From: Paraprevotella sp.
GTDB lineage: Bacteria > Bacteroidota > Bacteroidia > Bacteroidales > Bacteroidaceae
Reading direction: 5' to 3'
DNA: 8,781 bases
Assembly: GCA_017425765.1 (NCBI GenBank)
Contig: JAFOXE010000155.1
Span: forward strand, 1 to 8,781
Within the stretch, counting starts at the first letter, position 1. Each line of letters opens with the position of its first letter. The notes under the pieces are model-generated. The model was not told where the DNA came from. It did not search any database and was given only the letters and a program-made list of their open reading frames with translations. Below, piece by piece: positions 1 to 7,137 of this stretch. Both the position numbers and the translations under genes were made by a program.

Positions 1-68
1 AAGGAACCAATTACAAATCCGTAAGTACCTGCTTGGTTTCTTGCCTGCTTATAGTTGAAGTTTGTCAT
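1..68 (-). CDS. N-terminal fragment of an unidentified protein (runs off the left edge)
   Basis: Read leftward from the ATG at 68-66, the frame stays open to the window edge and gives 22 complete codons, beginning MTNFNYKQARNQAG and continuing TYGFVIGS. The last visible residues turn hydrophobic, which would suit the start of a first membrane helix, but too little is present to name a family. The start is supported by an A-rich leader (ACAAATACAAAATG), typical of Bacteroidota genes without a Shine-Dalgarno site, and by a TATTTTTG box about 35 bp upstream. The gene is divergent from the ffs-tRNA unit. It is called from its context and open frame, not from homology. Confidence 0.65.
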   Translation of the reverse strand, partial: MTNFNYKQARNQAGTYGFVIGS

Positions 69-101
69 TTTGTATTTGTACCTTATTTATATATTTAGGT
101 G

Positions 102-109
102 CAAAAATA
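102..109 (-). promoter_or_regulatory. Probable -7 promoter box for the left-edge gene
   Basis: On the minus strand this reads TATTTTTG, a full match to the Bacteroidota -7 consensus TAnnTTTG, about 33 nt before the ATG at 68. The -33 element is less clear. A TTG lies only 16 nt upstream (126-128) and a TTTG 25 nt upstream (135-138), so neither sits at the usual spacing of about 19-21 nt. The region is AT-rich, which raises the chance of a random match. Confidence 0.45.
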
Positions 110-217
110 GTAAAAAATAGTATATCAATCGGCACAAACGAGCAAAAAACATCATTAGCGTAAGCGACTGATTTTGATAAGTGTGCTCGTGTATTATTAA
201 AATGTTTTTGGTAATAC

Positions 218-248
218 TTGCGTGGTATGCGGTTTTTCCATATCTTTG
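218..248 (+). promoter_or_regulatory. Promoter of the ffs-tRNA-Thr unit
   Basis: TTG at 218-220, a 20-nt spacer, then TATCTTTG at 241-248 form a near-ideal Bacteroidota housekeeping promoter (TTTG ... TAnnTTTG). Transcription would begin a few bases after 248, at about 253-257. That is just ahead of the SRP RNA closing stem at 260, which fits a stable RNA with almost no 5' leader. Confidence 0.85.
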
Positions 249-259
249 CACTCGCAAAT

Positions 260-355
260 GGGAAAGTCCTATACGGCCAGCTCCCTTCGAATCCCCCAGG
301 GCTTGATCGCAGCAAGGGTAGTTGGTTGTAGCGGCGCGATGTAGGTCGCTTTCCC
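260..355 (+). ncRNA. ffs: Signal recognition particle RNA (bacterial small SRP / 4.5S RNA)
   Basis: This RNA is the scaffold of the signal recognition particle. With Ffh it binds signal sequences of nascent membrane and exported proteins and docks on FtsY at the membrane. The ends pair as GGGAAAG (260-266) with CTTTCCC (349-355). Inner helices include CCTA 268-271 with TAGG 342-345, and GCC 276-278 with GGC 333-335. The family signature is present: TCGAA, a C-run and CAGG on the 5' side (287-300), and GCAGCAAGGGT (309-319) on the 3' side, which form the Ffh-binding internal loops. The apical loop between GC (301-302) and GC (309-310) reads TTGATC instead of the common GGAA or other GNRA loop. 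The 96-nt length suits the small bacterial class, which lacks an Alu domain. tRNA-Thr follows after 4 nt. The ends are inferred from pairing. Confidence 0.88.
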
Positions 356-359
356 GCCC

Positions 360-433
360 GCCTCTTTAGCTCAGTTGGCCAGAGCACGTGATTTGTAATC
401 TCGGGGTCGTTGGTTCGAATCCGACAAGAGGCT
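360..433 (+). tRNA. tRNA-Thr (anticodon TGT)
   Basis: The RNA makes a full cloverleaf of 74 nt. The acceptor stem is GCCTCTT (360-366) with AAGAGGC (426-432), and the discriminator base is T433. The D arm contains TAGCTCAGTTGG. The anticodon stem is CGTGA (387-391) with TCTCG (399-403) and has one T-T mismatch (389/401). The anticodon loop is TTTGTAA with anticodon TGT at 394-396, reading the threonine codon ACA and probably other ACN codons. The T arm is GTTGG-TTCGAAT-CCGAC (409-425). The CCA end is not encoded (GCTCAAAA follows) and must be added by the CCA-adding enzyme. The gene is co-transcribed with ffs, 4 nt upstream, and both end at the terminator at 454-487. Confidence 0.97.
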
Positions 434-453
434 CAAAAGGATGTAAACCGATA

Positions 454-487
454 GAGGCGAGACAATTGTGTTTCGCCTTTCTTTTTC
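454..487 (+). terminator. Intrinsic terminator of the ffs-tRNA-Thr unit
   Basis: Bases 455-464 pair without a break to 469-478 (AGGCGAGACA with TGTTTCGCCT, one G-T wobble) around the tetraloop ATTG. A further G-T pair at 454/479 may extend the stem. The T-rich tract TTTCTTTTTC follows directly. This is a textbook Rho-independent terminator 20 nt after the tRNA 3' end. Confidence 0.9.
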
Positions 488-505
488 TCAAATACAGCAG
501 ATTTT

Positions 506-1222
506 ATGGTGCAAAGACGACCGCTCAATTCCATGTTGGCAACCCGCTTAAGACGTATGTTGGAGAATAAGGAATATGAAGGATTTGTTGATTGTTTGCA
601 AAATCTGTCACATTCCGATTTCCGATCGGCGAGCGAGTTGTTAGCTGATAGTCTGTTAGTTAATATTTCTGAAGAGGATTATTGGTCGTTGTTTCGTCGG
701 TTGTTGGAGGTAGATTCCAAGGCCTTTTTGGGTACTGTTTTGAAGGCCGCAGTTTTACGCCTCAATCGTAGTGAATTAGATATTAGACATAATGGTTTTT
801 TGGTGGTGTCTAATTATCTAAACACCTATGAGAGGGAGATTGACAAACGTAAAATTTTGGAACGTTTGTTGCCGTGTATACAAGCAGAGTTTAATATAGA
901 ATTCCTTTTTGAGCGTCTTCATATAAACGACCCTCGTAAGCGTATTGAATTTTTAGTAGGTGGTGAACTTACTATGGTTAGCGCTTTTGTTTTGTTTAAA
1001 ACCTTGCGTTTTTTGGAACACGACAAAATCTTTCTCACCAAATGTTGTCGATTTTTGGTGAAGAAAGGTAGTGGACTATCCTTTAATTTGGCTAGTTTGA
1101 TAAAGGTGTACTTTGACCTTCAAGATGTTAATGGGACGTTCTCTTTGCGACTTCAACCCTACGAAACTGGAAGAATAGAAACCTCTTATGAGGCTTTTCT
1201 AAAGGTTATGTCCGGGGTCTAG
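506..1222 (+). CDS. Uncharacterised 238-aa protein
   Basis: I do not recognise this protein. It is soluble and mostly helical in appearance, with no signal peptide or membrane segment and no catalytic motif that I can see. Its composition is rich in Leu, Phe, Arg and Glu, with amphipathic stretches such as ENKEYEGFVDCLQNL and SASELLADSLL near the N terminus, reminiscent of helical-repeat scaffolds. That comparison is only an impression. The start is uncertain. The ATG at 506 lies about 18 nt after the terminator T-tract, leaving little room for its own promoter and leader. ATGs at 533 (MLATRLRR) and 554 (MLENKEYEG) are in frame and plausible. I see no TAnnTTTG box between the terminator and 533, so transcription may come from read-through of the ffs-tRNA unit. 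The gene ends with TAG at 1220-1222, 7 bp from the convergent end of mutS2. Its length and sustained coding character support a real gene. Confidence 0.85.
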   Translation: MVQRRPLNSMLATRLRRMLENKEYEGFVDCLQNLSHSDFRSASELLADSLLVNISEEDYWSLFRRLLEVDSKAFLGTVLKAAVLRLNRSELDIRHNGFLVVSNYLNTYEREIDKRKILERLLPCIQAEFNIEFLFERLHINDPRKRIEFLVGGELTMVSAFVLFKTLRFLEHDKIFLTKCCRFLVKKGSGLSFNLASLIKVYFDLQDVNGTFSLRLQPYETGRIETSYEAFLKVMSGV

Positions 1223-1229
1223 TATGCAT

Positions 1230-3809
1230 TTATTTTAGCTCTACTACCGTAATTCCTGCTCCACCGAATTGTACGTGCTCATCACGATATCCGTTCACTC
1301 CGTGCACGGTATTTAAGTATTGTCGTATTAAAGTGCGTAGAATCCCGTTTCCCGTTCCGTGTAATATTCTCACTCGAGAAACTCCCAAGAGTATAGCGTC
1401 GTCAATGAAATATGTTACTGCGTTGATGGCTTCGTCGCCACGCATCCCTCGCACGTCAATATCTTGCTTGAATTGTAGTTTCTTTTCGTAAACGGCATCT
1501 TGTGTTTGTTTGCTTACGTATGTTATACTTTTGGTTTCTTCTTTCTTGGGCGCTTCTGCTCGTTCCAATCGGTCTTTTTTTACATTTGTGCGCATCATGC
1601 CGAAGGTGACAATAGCTGTTTTCCCATTTATTTCTTCTATAACGCCTACAGAGGTTTGTCCCTTTATACGCACAGTGTCGCCTACTGTAGGTGGTGTGTT
1701 TGCTAATTCTGCTTGACGTATAGATTCTTTTTCTGCAGCTTCCTTTGCTTTCTCTTGTTCAAATTGTATTTTGTTTTTACTCTCTTTTCGTTCAGCTTTG
1801 CGTTTTTGTTTTTCTTGCAATTGCTTCATCTTTCGCAAGATATACTCCTCTTCTTTTGCGTCTATATCGGCTTGTTTTAGGTTGGTTTTGAACGCCTCTA
1901 ATTCGCGACGTATCGATTTTGTCGTTTCTTTTTCGGCTTGTGCCTCGCGTATGGTTTTGATGGTGCGCTCAATTTGTGCATTTGAGTTGCTAATTAGTTG
2001 TTCGGCTTCTTCTTTTGCTTTCTTTAAGATGTCGCGCTTGTTTTGTCGTAGCTCATTAATCTCCGTTTCATATTGAGCAATGGTTTGCTCCATCTGCTTT
2101 TCGCGTTGATGTATGTTTTGTCGTTTATTTTCCCAATATCTTTTGTCGCGAACAATATCTTGTAAGTATTTGTCTGCGTTGATGTATTCGTGTCCGACCA
2201 AGTTTGCTGCATCAGCAATAACGTCTTCAGGAATTCCGATTTTTCTGGCGATTTCTACTGCAAATGAACTTCCCGGATTACCGATTTGTAGTTGAAATAG
2301 GGCTTGCATATGCTGACGGTCATATAGCATTGCTCCGTTTACTACGCCTTCGTGCTCATCTGCAAAATGCTTCAAATTCTGATAGTGGGTAGTAATTACG
2401 CCAAATGCATGTTTGCAATGAAAACGTTTTAGTACAGCTTCGGCCATGGCGCCACCAATTTGTGGCTCGGTACCGCTGCCGAACTCATCGATGAGAATCA
2501 AACTTCTGCCATCGCAATGTTTCATCATGTTTTTCATGTTGAGCAGATGGCTTGAGTATGTACTTAAATCGTCCTCAATACTTTGCTCGTCGCCAATGTC
2601 AATGAACATACTATGGAAAAGGCCCACTCGTGAGTTTTCGCCCATGGGAACGGGTACACCACATTGTGCCATATATTGCAGTAAGCCTACAGTTTTCAAA
2701 CAAACCGATTTGCCTCCGGCGTTGGGGCCAGAGATGATAAGTATTCGTTTTTTCTGCTCTAGCTTGATGTCCAAGGGGACGATTTTTTTCTCTTGTTTTG
2801 CTAATGAGAGTTGTAATAAGGGGTGCCTAGCTAAAGTCCAATCTATTAGGGGTTTGTCTAATATGATGGGCGTAACGGCTTGTAACGATGCGCCAAACAC
2901 AGCTTTGGCACGGATGAAGTCAATCTCGGCTAGGAGTTCGTATGATTTTAAGATATTGGGAATCAGTGGTCGTACCAGTTGAGAAAATTCTTGTAATATG
3001 CGAATGATTTCTCTGCGTTCTTCTGCTTCTAATTCTCGTATTCGATTGTTGGCCTCTACCACTTCGGCGGGCTCAATGTATACTGTTTTTCCCGTGGCCG
3101 ATTCGTCGTGCACAATACCTCTTATTTTGCGTTTTAGTGAGGGATTTACAGGGATAACCAGGCGGCCATCTCGCAAGGTGGGTGTAACGTCTTTTTCTAC
3201 AAGCCCTTCTTGTTGTGCTTGTCGGAGAATGGAGTTAAGACTGCGTGATATACCGCTTTCTGTGGCGATTAGTTCGCGACGTATGCGCTGCAAATCGGGC
3301 GAAGCTGTATCTTTTATTTTGCCATATTTATCCAGAATGCTGCCGATGCGACGAGTCAGTTGTGGATAGGCAGAAACTTCTCGGATTAGACGTTTCAGAG
3401 CTGGATATCGTCCTGGTACATCTAATACCGTGGTATCGTCCGACTCAGACGACGGTGTGGTGTCATCAGGTTCATCGTGTCGTAAGAATAAGATGATGGC
3501 CTCAATGGTTTCTAATGAACGTTTCAAATCGAACAATTCGTTTTCTTCCAAGTATGTACCCTCGATTCGGATTCTTTTTAGCGAAGGACGTACATCAAAG
3601 AAATTCTCGTTAGGAAAGTCTTCGTCTGAATTCAAAATTTGCATGAATTCTCTTGTCTGTTCGTGTAATTCGCGTAGAACTAGGATATCTTTCCGAAAGG
3701 TCATAGCATCGATACGTTCTTCGCCTAAGGTGCTGAGGCATTGTAGGCGAATGAGTTGTCTAATTTCGGAAAAACCGATTTTTTGTTCGAAATTTTGTGG
3801 GTATATCAT
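1230..3809 (-). CDS. mutS2: MutS2 family ATPase/endonuclease (Smr domain)
   Basis: This is an 859-aa protein, slightly longer than most MutS2 (about 780-800). MutS2 lacks the mismatch-binding domain of MutS. It has been described as suppressing recombination and, in Bacillus, as splitting collided ribosomes. Visible domains are the N-terminal core and clamp (about 1-340), then the ABC-type ATPase with Walker A GPNAGGKS (361-368), the DEQS-x5-LSTYSSHL signature (408-422), Walker B LILIDEFGSGTE (437-448) and the H-loop TTHY (473-476). A long charged coiled coil follows (about 550-700), then a KOW-like segment (about 706-750), then the C-terminal Smr domain (about 780-859) with DVRG (785-788) and HGTGNG (817-822). 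An acidic, low-complexity stretch, HDEPDDTTPSSESDDTT, occupies 111-127. The start MIYPQNFEQKIGF is the first ATG after the upstream stop and fits Bacteroidota homologues. It is the last gene of the ZIP-S9-mutS2 operon, 32 nt after the peptidase gene. Confidence 0.97.
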   Translation of the reverse strand: MIYPQNFEQKIGFSEIRQLIRLQCLSTLGEERIDAMTFRKDILVLRELHEQTREFMQILNSDEDFPNENFFDVRPSLKRIRIEGTYLEENELFDLKRSLETIEAIILFLRHDEPDDTTPSSESDDTTVLDVPGRYPALKRLIREVSAYPQLTRRIGSILDKYGKIKDTASPDLQRIRRELIATESGISRSLNSILRQAQQEGLVEKDVTPTLRDGRLVIPVNPSLKRKIRGIVHDESATGKTVYIEPAEVVEANNRIRELEAEERREIIRILQEFSQLVRPLIPNILKSYELLAEIDFIRAKAVFGASLQAVTPIILDKPLIDWTLARHPLLQLSLAKQEKKIVPLDIKLEQKKRILIISGPNAGGKSVCLKTVGLLQYMAQCGVPVPMGENSRVGLFHSMFIDIGDEQSIEDDLSTYSSHLLNMKNMMKHCDGRSLILIDEFGSGTEPQIGGAMAEAVLKRFHCKHAFGVITTHYQNLKHFADEHEGVVNGAMLYDRQHMQALFQLQIGNPGSSFAVEIARKIGIPEDVIADAANLVGHEYINADKYLQDIVRDKRYWENKRQNIHQREKQMEQTIAQYETEINELRQNKRDILKKAKEEAEQLISNSNAQIERTIKTIREAQAEKETTKSIRRELEAFKTNLKQADIDAKEEEYILRKMKQLQEKQKRKAERKESKNKIQFEQEKAKEAAEKESIRQAELANTPPTVGDTVRIKGQTSVGVIEEINGKTAIVTFGMMRTNVKKDRLERAEAPKKEETKSITYVSKQTQDAVYEKKLQFKQDIDVRGMRGDEAINAVTYFIDDAILLGVSRVRILHGTGNGILRTLIRQYLNTVHGVNGYRDEHVQFGGAGITVVELK

Positions 3810-3841
3810 GTGTGCTTATTTCGATATGTATGTGTCTATCA

Positions 3842-6295
3842 TTATAGGTTCTTTTTAGGATATAATGCTTCCCACCAAGTACTGTCGTCTTGTAGCCATT
3901 TTGCAAACCAGGCGAAGATAGTGTTTTGCCATTTAATACGTTTACCGTAATTTAATATCTGGTGGTCTTGTCCGGTGATGGTGATGAATTCAGTTTCACG
4001 TCCCAACATCTTTAGTGCGGTATACATTTGTATGCTTTCGCCTATGGGCACATTAGTATCTACATTACCATGTAAAAATAAAATGGGGGTGGGTATCTTA
4101 TCGGCATTGAATAATGGGCTGTGTTTGGTGTATAAGTCAGGGTTGTTCCATGGATAGCTGTTTGCTGCTGCAATTTCACTATACGAATATCCCCAATAAC
4201 CTTCGCCCCAATAGCTGGTAATGTTACTGATTCCGGCATGAGATATAGCTGCTGCAAAAAGATTGCTTTTTATTTGAAGTGTTTGGGTCATGAAACCACC
4301 ATACGAGGCACCGATGCATCCTATTTTTTCTTTGTTCACATAGTTGTGCTCTTGACAGAATTTCTCTGTACCTTCAAGTATGTCATCGGCCGTATAGTCG
4401 CCCCATGCGTTTACGTGTCGTGCAGCAAACTCTTGCCCAAAACCGGTGGCTCCGCTAGGTTGGACCACGTACACGATATAGCCCATTGCAGCGTATAGAT
4501 GATGTGGATATCGACTCTCAAAATAACGAGGTGTAGGAGTGCAGCCGCCATAGTAGTTAACAATGAGCGGATACTTCTTTGTAGGGTCGAAGTGAGGTGG
4601 AAGGTAGTATCGTCCGTAGATGCTATCTCCACGCGAACTCATGAAGTTCCATTCTTTACATTCTCCCAATGTGATATTTTCAAGTTTTTGAACGCCAATA
4701 TCTTCGATGAGTGTAGTGCGTTGCTTCTTTGTGTTTATGCTGTACAAGCGATTGCCATTTGAAACACTTTCTCCGTAATAAACTAGATTGTTTGCTGTGT
4801 ATGCTTTTGAGAAGCCTCGTACCACTTCTTCGCGATTGTTCATGGGAGTGATTATCCCGTTTATTGTATTTAACGAGTAAAGATCGATGCGATCACGATT
4901 TCCGGCAGTAAAATAGAATAAACCATCGGATGATAGTTGTGCATCGCTATTTACGCTCGGATTGAAATTTTCGGTGAGTGGAGTGATTCTTTTACTTGGA
5001 ATATCGTAAAGAAAATACTCTCCTTCGTACATGTTGGCGGGCTTTTTATCCTTTGTTTTCAGCGCAATTCCATCAAATGACTCCGGTGTTCCTGTAATTA
5101 AAAGTTGGTTTGTGTTGGTGCAGAACTGAGCCTTACTTACAAAGCCCTCTCTTTGTAGGATAGTATCCACATGGTGTGTATCGGTTTGGATGCGCAATAG
5201 GGTATACAAATAGAACGGGCGTTTTGTGATGCGTTGCTCCTTAATCATCATAAGGATGTTCTTTCCGTCGCGTGAAATATCCGAAATCCAACATTTTTGG
5301 TGGCCGTATACAAGCGGTACTAAGGTTTTTTTACTTAAATTGTATGTACTGTAAATGGGGCGTTTGCGCCAACCGGGTTGACGGTCGTCCGGTTCTATAA
5401 TTTGTTGGCAATCAGCATCCTCTCTAGGCCCATCTAGATATTCTGTAATAATAAGGTAGTCTTCTGTGGGAGCAATTGTAAATTGTCCTTCAGGAAGTTG
5501 GTTGGTAAGAATGGTTTCTTGTCCATCGGTCGGTGATACGGTTACTAGCTCGGTACCTTTTAATCCTTTTCTTGTATAATAATAACGTTCACTTTGCGGC
5601 ATCCACACGATTGATTCTTGTGTGGTTAAAAGCGTCTTGCCGGTAGCAGTTTCACTAACAACTGTTTTGTGTTGGTTTTGTCCGCCATCCAAAGTGGTTG
5701 CATAGCGTGTCAACAAATAGCGTCCTCCGGCAGACAAACTTACGTCGTAGTATTTTGTGCCGTTCAGTACGTCTTTTATGTTGTATGTGCGTTTTTGCTT
5801 TAGGTTTGCTTGTACAGATAAGTTTGGCTTTTCGCTGTTTATATGAATGCTGATGCTGTTCTTAGAATTAGATTGTGACAGGTATTTTATAACAACATCG
5901 TGTGTGCCCGGTTCAAGGTTCATCTGGCCGACTTCGGTAGCAAGTCCGTTGATGTAAACCTCCTTGTGAATTAAACCTTGAATGTTGAGGTTTGCTTTTG
6001 TATATTGTGATGCTTCTATCGTAAAACCTACAAGATGGAGTGCTGTGTTCTCGGTAGTTGGCAATTCGCTTGCAGTTATGATTTTTCCTTGCTTGAGGGC
6101 AGATAACGACACGTTGCTCTTTTTTAATAAAACTTGCGTAGAAAAGAGTTGCCCGTTTGCAGCCACTGAATCAATCATTATAGGTGTGTTGATTGCGTAC
6201 GGTCCGACGTAAAGTAGTTCCTTTACGTAGATGTCTATAGCTTTACATAAGGTGCACAATAAAAATACGATGCTTAAAGTCCAATATCTTTTCAT
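3842..6295 (-). CDS. Exported S9-family (prolyl oligopeptidase-type) serine peptidase
   Basis: This 817-aa protein is predicted to be exported and to cleave short peptides from an alpha/beta-hydrolase site. Residues 1-19 (MKRYWTLSIVFLLCTLCKA) look like a Sec signal peptide, so it should act in the periplasm or at the outer surface. Residues 20-150 form an extra N-terminal beta-rich module with KELLYVGPY near its start and a PEGA-like turn (INGLATEVGQMNLEPGTHDVVIKY, split around 115-137). Residues of about 170-540 look like the beta-propeller that screens substrates by size. The catalytic domain covers about 545-803. The nucleophile is Ser664 in GASYGG (662-667), Asp746 lies in LHGNVDTNVP (741-750), and His778 lies in GQDHQI. 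I do not see the Glu-Glu motif typical of dipeptidyl peptidase IV, so I do not assign a DPP type. It is the middle gene of a three-gene operon, 31 nt after the ZIP gene and 32 nt before mutS2. The family is sure; the substrate is unknown. Confidence 0.93.
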   Translation of the reverse strand: MKRYWTLSIVFLLCTLCKAIDIYVKELLYVGPYAINTPIMIDSVAANGQLFSTQVLLKKSNVSLSALKQGKIITASELPTTENTALHLVGFTIEASQYTKANLNIQGLIHKEVYINGLATEVGQMNLEPGTHDVVIKYLSQSNSKNSISIHINSEKPNLSVQANLKQKRTYNIKDVLNGTKYYDVSLSAGGRYLLTRYATTLDGGQNQHKTVVSETATGKTLLTTQESIVWMPQSERYYYTRKGLKGTELVTVSPTDGQETILTNQLPEGQFTIAPTEDYLIITEYLDGPREDADCQQIIEPDDRQPGWRKRPIYSTYNLSKKTLVPLVYGHQKCWISDISRDGKNILMMIKEQRITKRPFYLYTLLRIQTDTHHVDTILQREGFVSKAQFCTNTNQLLITGTPESFDGIALKTKDKKPANMYEGEYFLYDIPSKRITPLTENFNPSVNSDAQLSSDGLFYFTAGNRDRIDLYSLNTINGIITPMNNREEVVRGFSKAYTANNLVYYGESVSNGNRLYSINTKKQRTTLIEDIGVQKLENITLGECKEWNFMSSRGDSIYGRYYLPPHFDPTKKYPLIVNYYGGCTPTPRYFESRYPHHLYAAMGYIVYVVQPSGATGFGQEFAARHVNAWGDYTADDILEGTEKFCQEHNYVNKEKIGCIGASYGGFMTQTLQIKSNLFAAAISHAGISNITSYWGEGYWGYSYSEIAAANSYPWNNPDLYTKHSPLFNADKIPTPILFLHGNVDTNVPIGESIQMYTALKMLGRETEFITITGQDHQILNYGKRIKWQNTIFAWFAKWLQDDSTWWEALYPKKNL

Positions 6296-6326
6296 AGTAT
6301 ATAATTATTTCTTTTTGTTCTTTTAT

Positions 6327-7106
6327 TTAGCCTAAAACCACGTCCAATACCATCATGATACTAAATCCTATGGCAAATCCTATGGTGCCAATGTTGGAGT
6401 GTTTCCCTGCAGCGGATTCTGGGATAAGTTCTTCAACCACCACATACATCATCGAGCCGGCAGAAAAAGCCAACAGGTAGGGTAGAATAGGTATTACGTA
6501 AGCAGCCAATAGTAAGGTTAGTATGGCTCCTATTGGTTCAACAATACCACTTAATGCTCCGAGGAAGAATGCGTGGCTTTTACTATAGTTTTCGGCACGT
6601 AACGGGGTGGAAATAATGGCACCTTCAGGAATGTTTTGAATGGCGATTCCTGCTGCCAAAGCGATGACGGCTGCCGATGAAATTTCAACCGATCCCTCAA
6701 GGGCTCCCGCTAAAACCACACCTACGGACATGCCTTCCGGTAGATTGTGCAGAGTTACAGCCAGCGTAAGCATGCTGGTGCGTGAGAGTTTGCTGTGTGG
6801 GCCTTCCGGTGTGCTGCTGTTAAGGTGTAAGTGGGGGATAATCCGGTCCATGAGCAATAAAAAAGCGATGCCGCACAAGAATCCGATTAAGGCGGGCATT
6901 ACTGCCCATTTGCCCGACGATTCGCACATATTCATGGCAGGAATGAGGAGCGACCAAACAGAGGCAGCTACCATTACACCCGATGCAAATCCCAATAGTG
7001 CTTTCTGAAATAATGTTGGGATTTTGTTTTTCAAAAGAAAAACGAATGAAGAACCTAATGCGGTGCCCGCAAAAGGTAGAAGTAAAGCTATGTATATCGG
7101 ATTCAT
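6327..7106 (-). CDS. ZIP family divalent metal transporter (GufA-type)
   Basis: This 259-aa polytopic inner-membrane protein should import zinc and perhaps other divalent metals (Fe, Mn, Cd) into the cytoplasm. About eight hydrophobic helices are visible. The paired ZIP metal-site motifs are present: HNLPEG (120-125) in the fourth helix and QNIPEG (157-162) in the fifth. Gln157 in place of the second His is the pattern known for GufA-type ZIPs such as the Bordetella transporter BbZIP. Other likely ligands are Asn121, Glu124, Asn158, Glu161, and acidic residues in IVEPIGA (188-194) and EELIPE (225-230). A short His-containing loop, PHLHLNSS (91-98), may handle metal. The length is normal for the family. 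The gene is first in the leftward ZIP-S9-mutS2 operon. The TATCTTTG promoter box ends 24 nt before its ATG. Metal specificity cannot be read from the sequence, and I saw no Zur-like operator. Confidence 0.94.
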   Translation of the reverse strand: MNPIYIALLLPFAGTALGSSFVFLLKNKIPTLFQKALLGFASGVMVAASVWSLLIPAMNMCESSGKWAVMPALIGFLCGIAFLLLMDRIIPHLHLNSSTPEGPHSKLSRTSMLTLAVTLHNLPEGMSVGVVLAGALEGSVEISSAAVIALAAGIAIQNIPEGAIISTPLRAENYSKSHAFFLGALSGIVEPIGAILTLLLAAYVIPILPYLLAFSAGSMMYVVVEELIPESAAGKHSNIGTIGFAIGFSIMMVLDVVLG

Positions 7107-7129
7107 AGGATATGCTTTGTTGTTTTCGG

Positions 7130-7137
7130 CAAAGATA
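7130..7137 (-). promoter_or_regulatory. -7 promoter box of the ZIP-S9-mutS2 operon
   Basis: On the minus strand this reads TATCTTTG, identical to the -7 box of the ffs promoter. The leader to the ATG at 7106 would be about 15-20 nt. The -33 element is weak. The nearest TTG is only 15 nt upstream and nothing close to TTTG occurs at 19-21 nt. The promoter may therefore be moderate or activator-dependent. No TAnnTTTG box is visible in the 31- and 32-nt gaps between the three genes, which supports one transcript. Confidence 0.65.

Noticed and set aside
138..190. Inverted repeat ACGAGCA / TGCTCGT between the left-edge gene and ffs
   Set aside because: It is 7 bp with a 39-nt loop in AT-rich DNA, with no T-tract and no relation to either promoter. 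Chance is a sufficient explanation.
49..387. A 112-codon leftward open frame
   Set aside because: It runs antisense through the ffs promoter, the SRP RNA and part of tRNA-Thr, and has no promoter or leader of its own. The RNA genes explain the sequence.
388..570. A 60-codon rightward open frame
   Set aside because: It begins inside tRNA-Thr and crosses the terminator hairpin; the start MICNLGVVGSNPTRG is translated tRNA.
2446..2982. A 178-codon rightward open frame opposite mutS2
   Set aside because: It is the antisense shadow of the conserved MutS2 ATPase domain, with no leader or promoter and no protein-like features.
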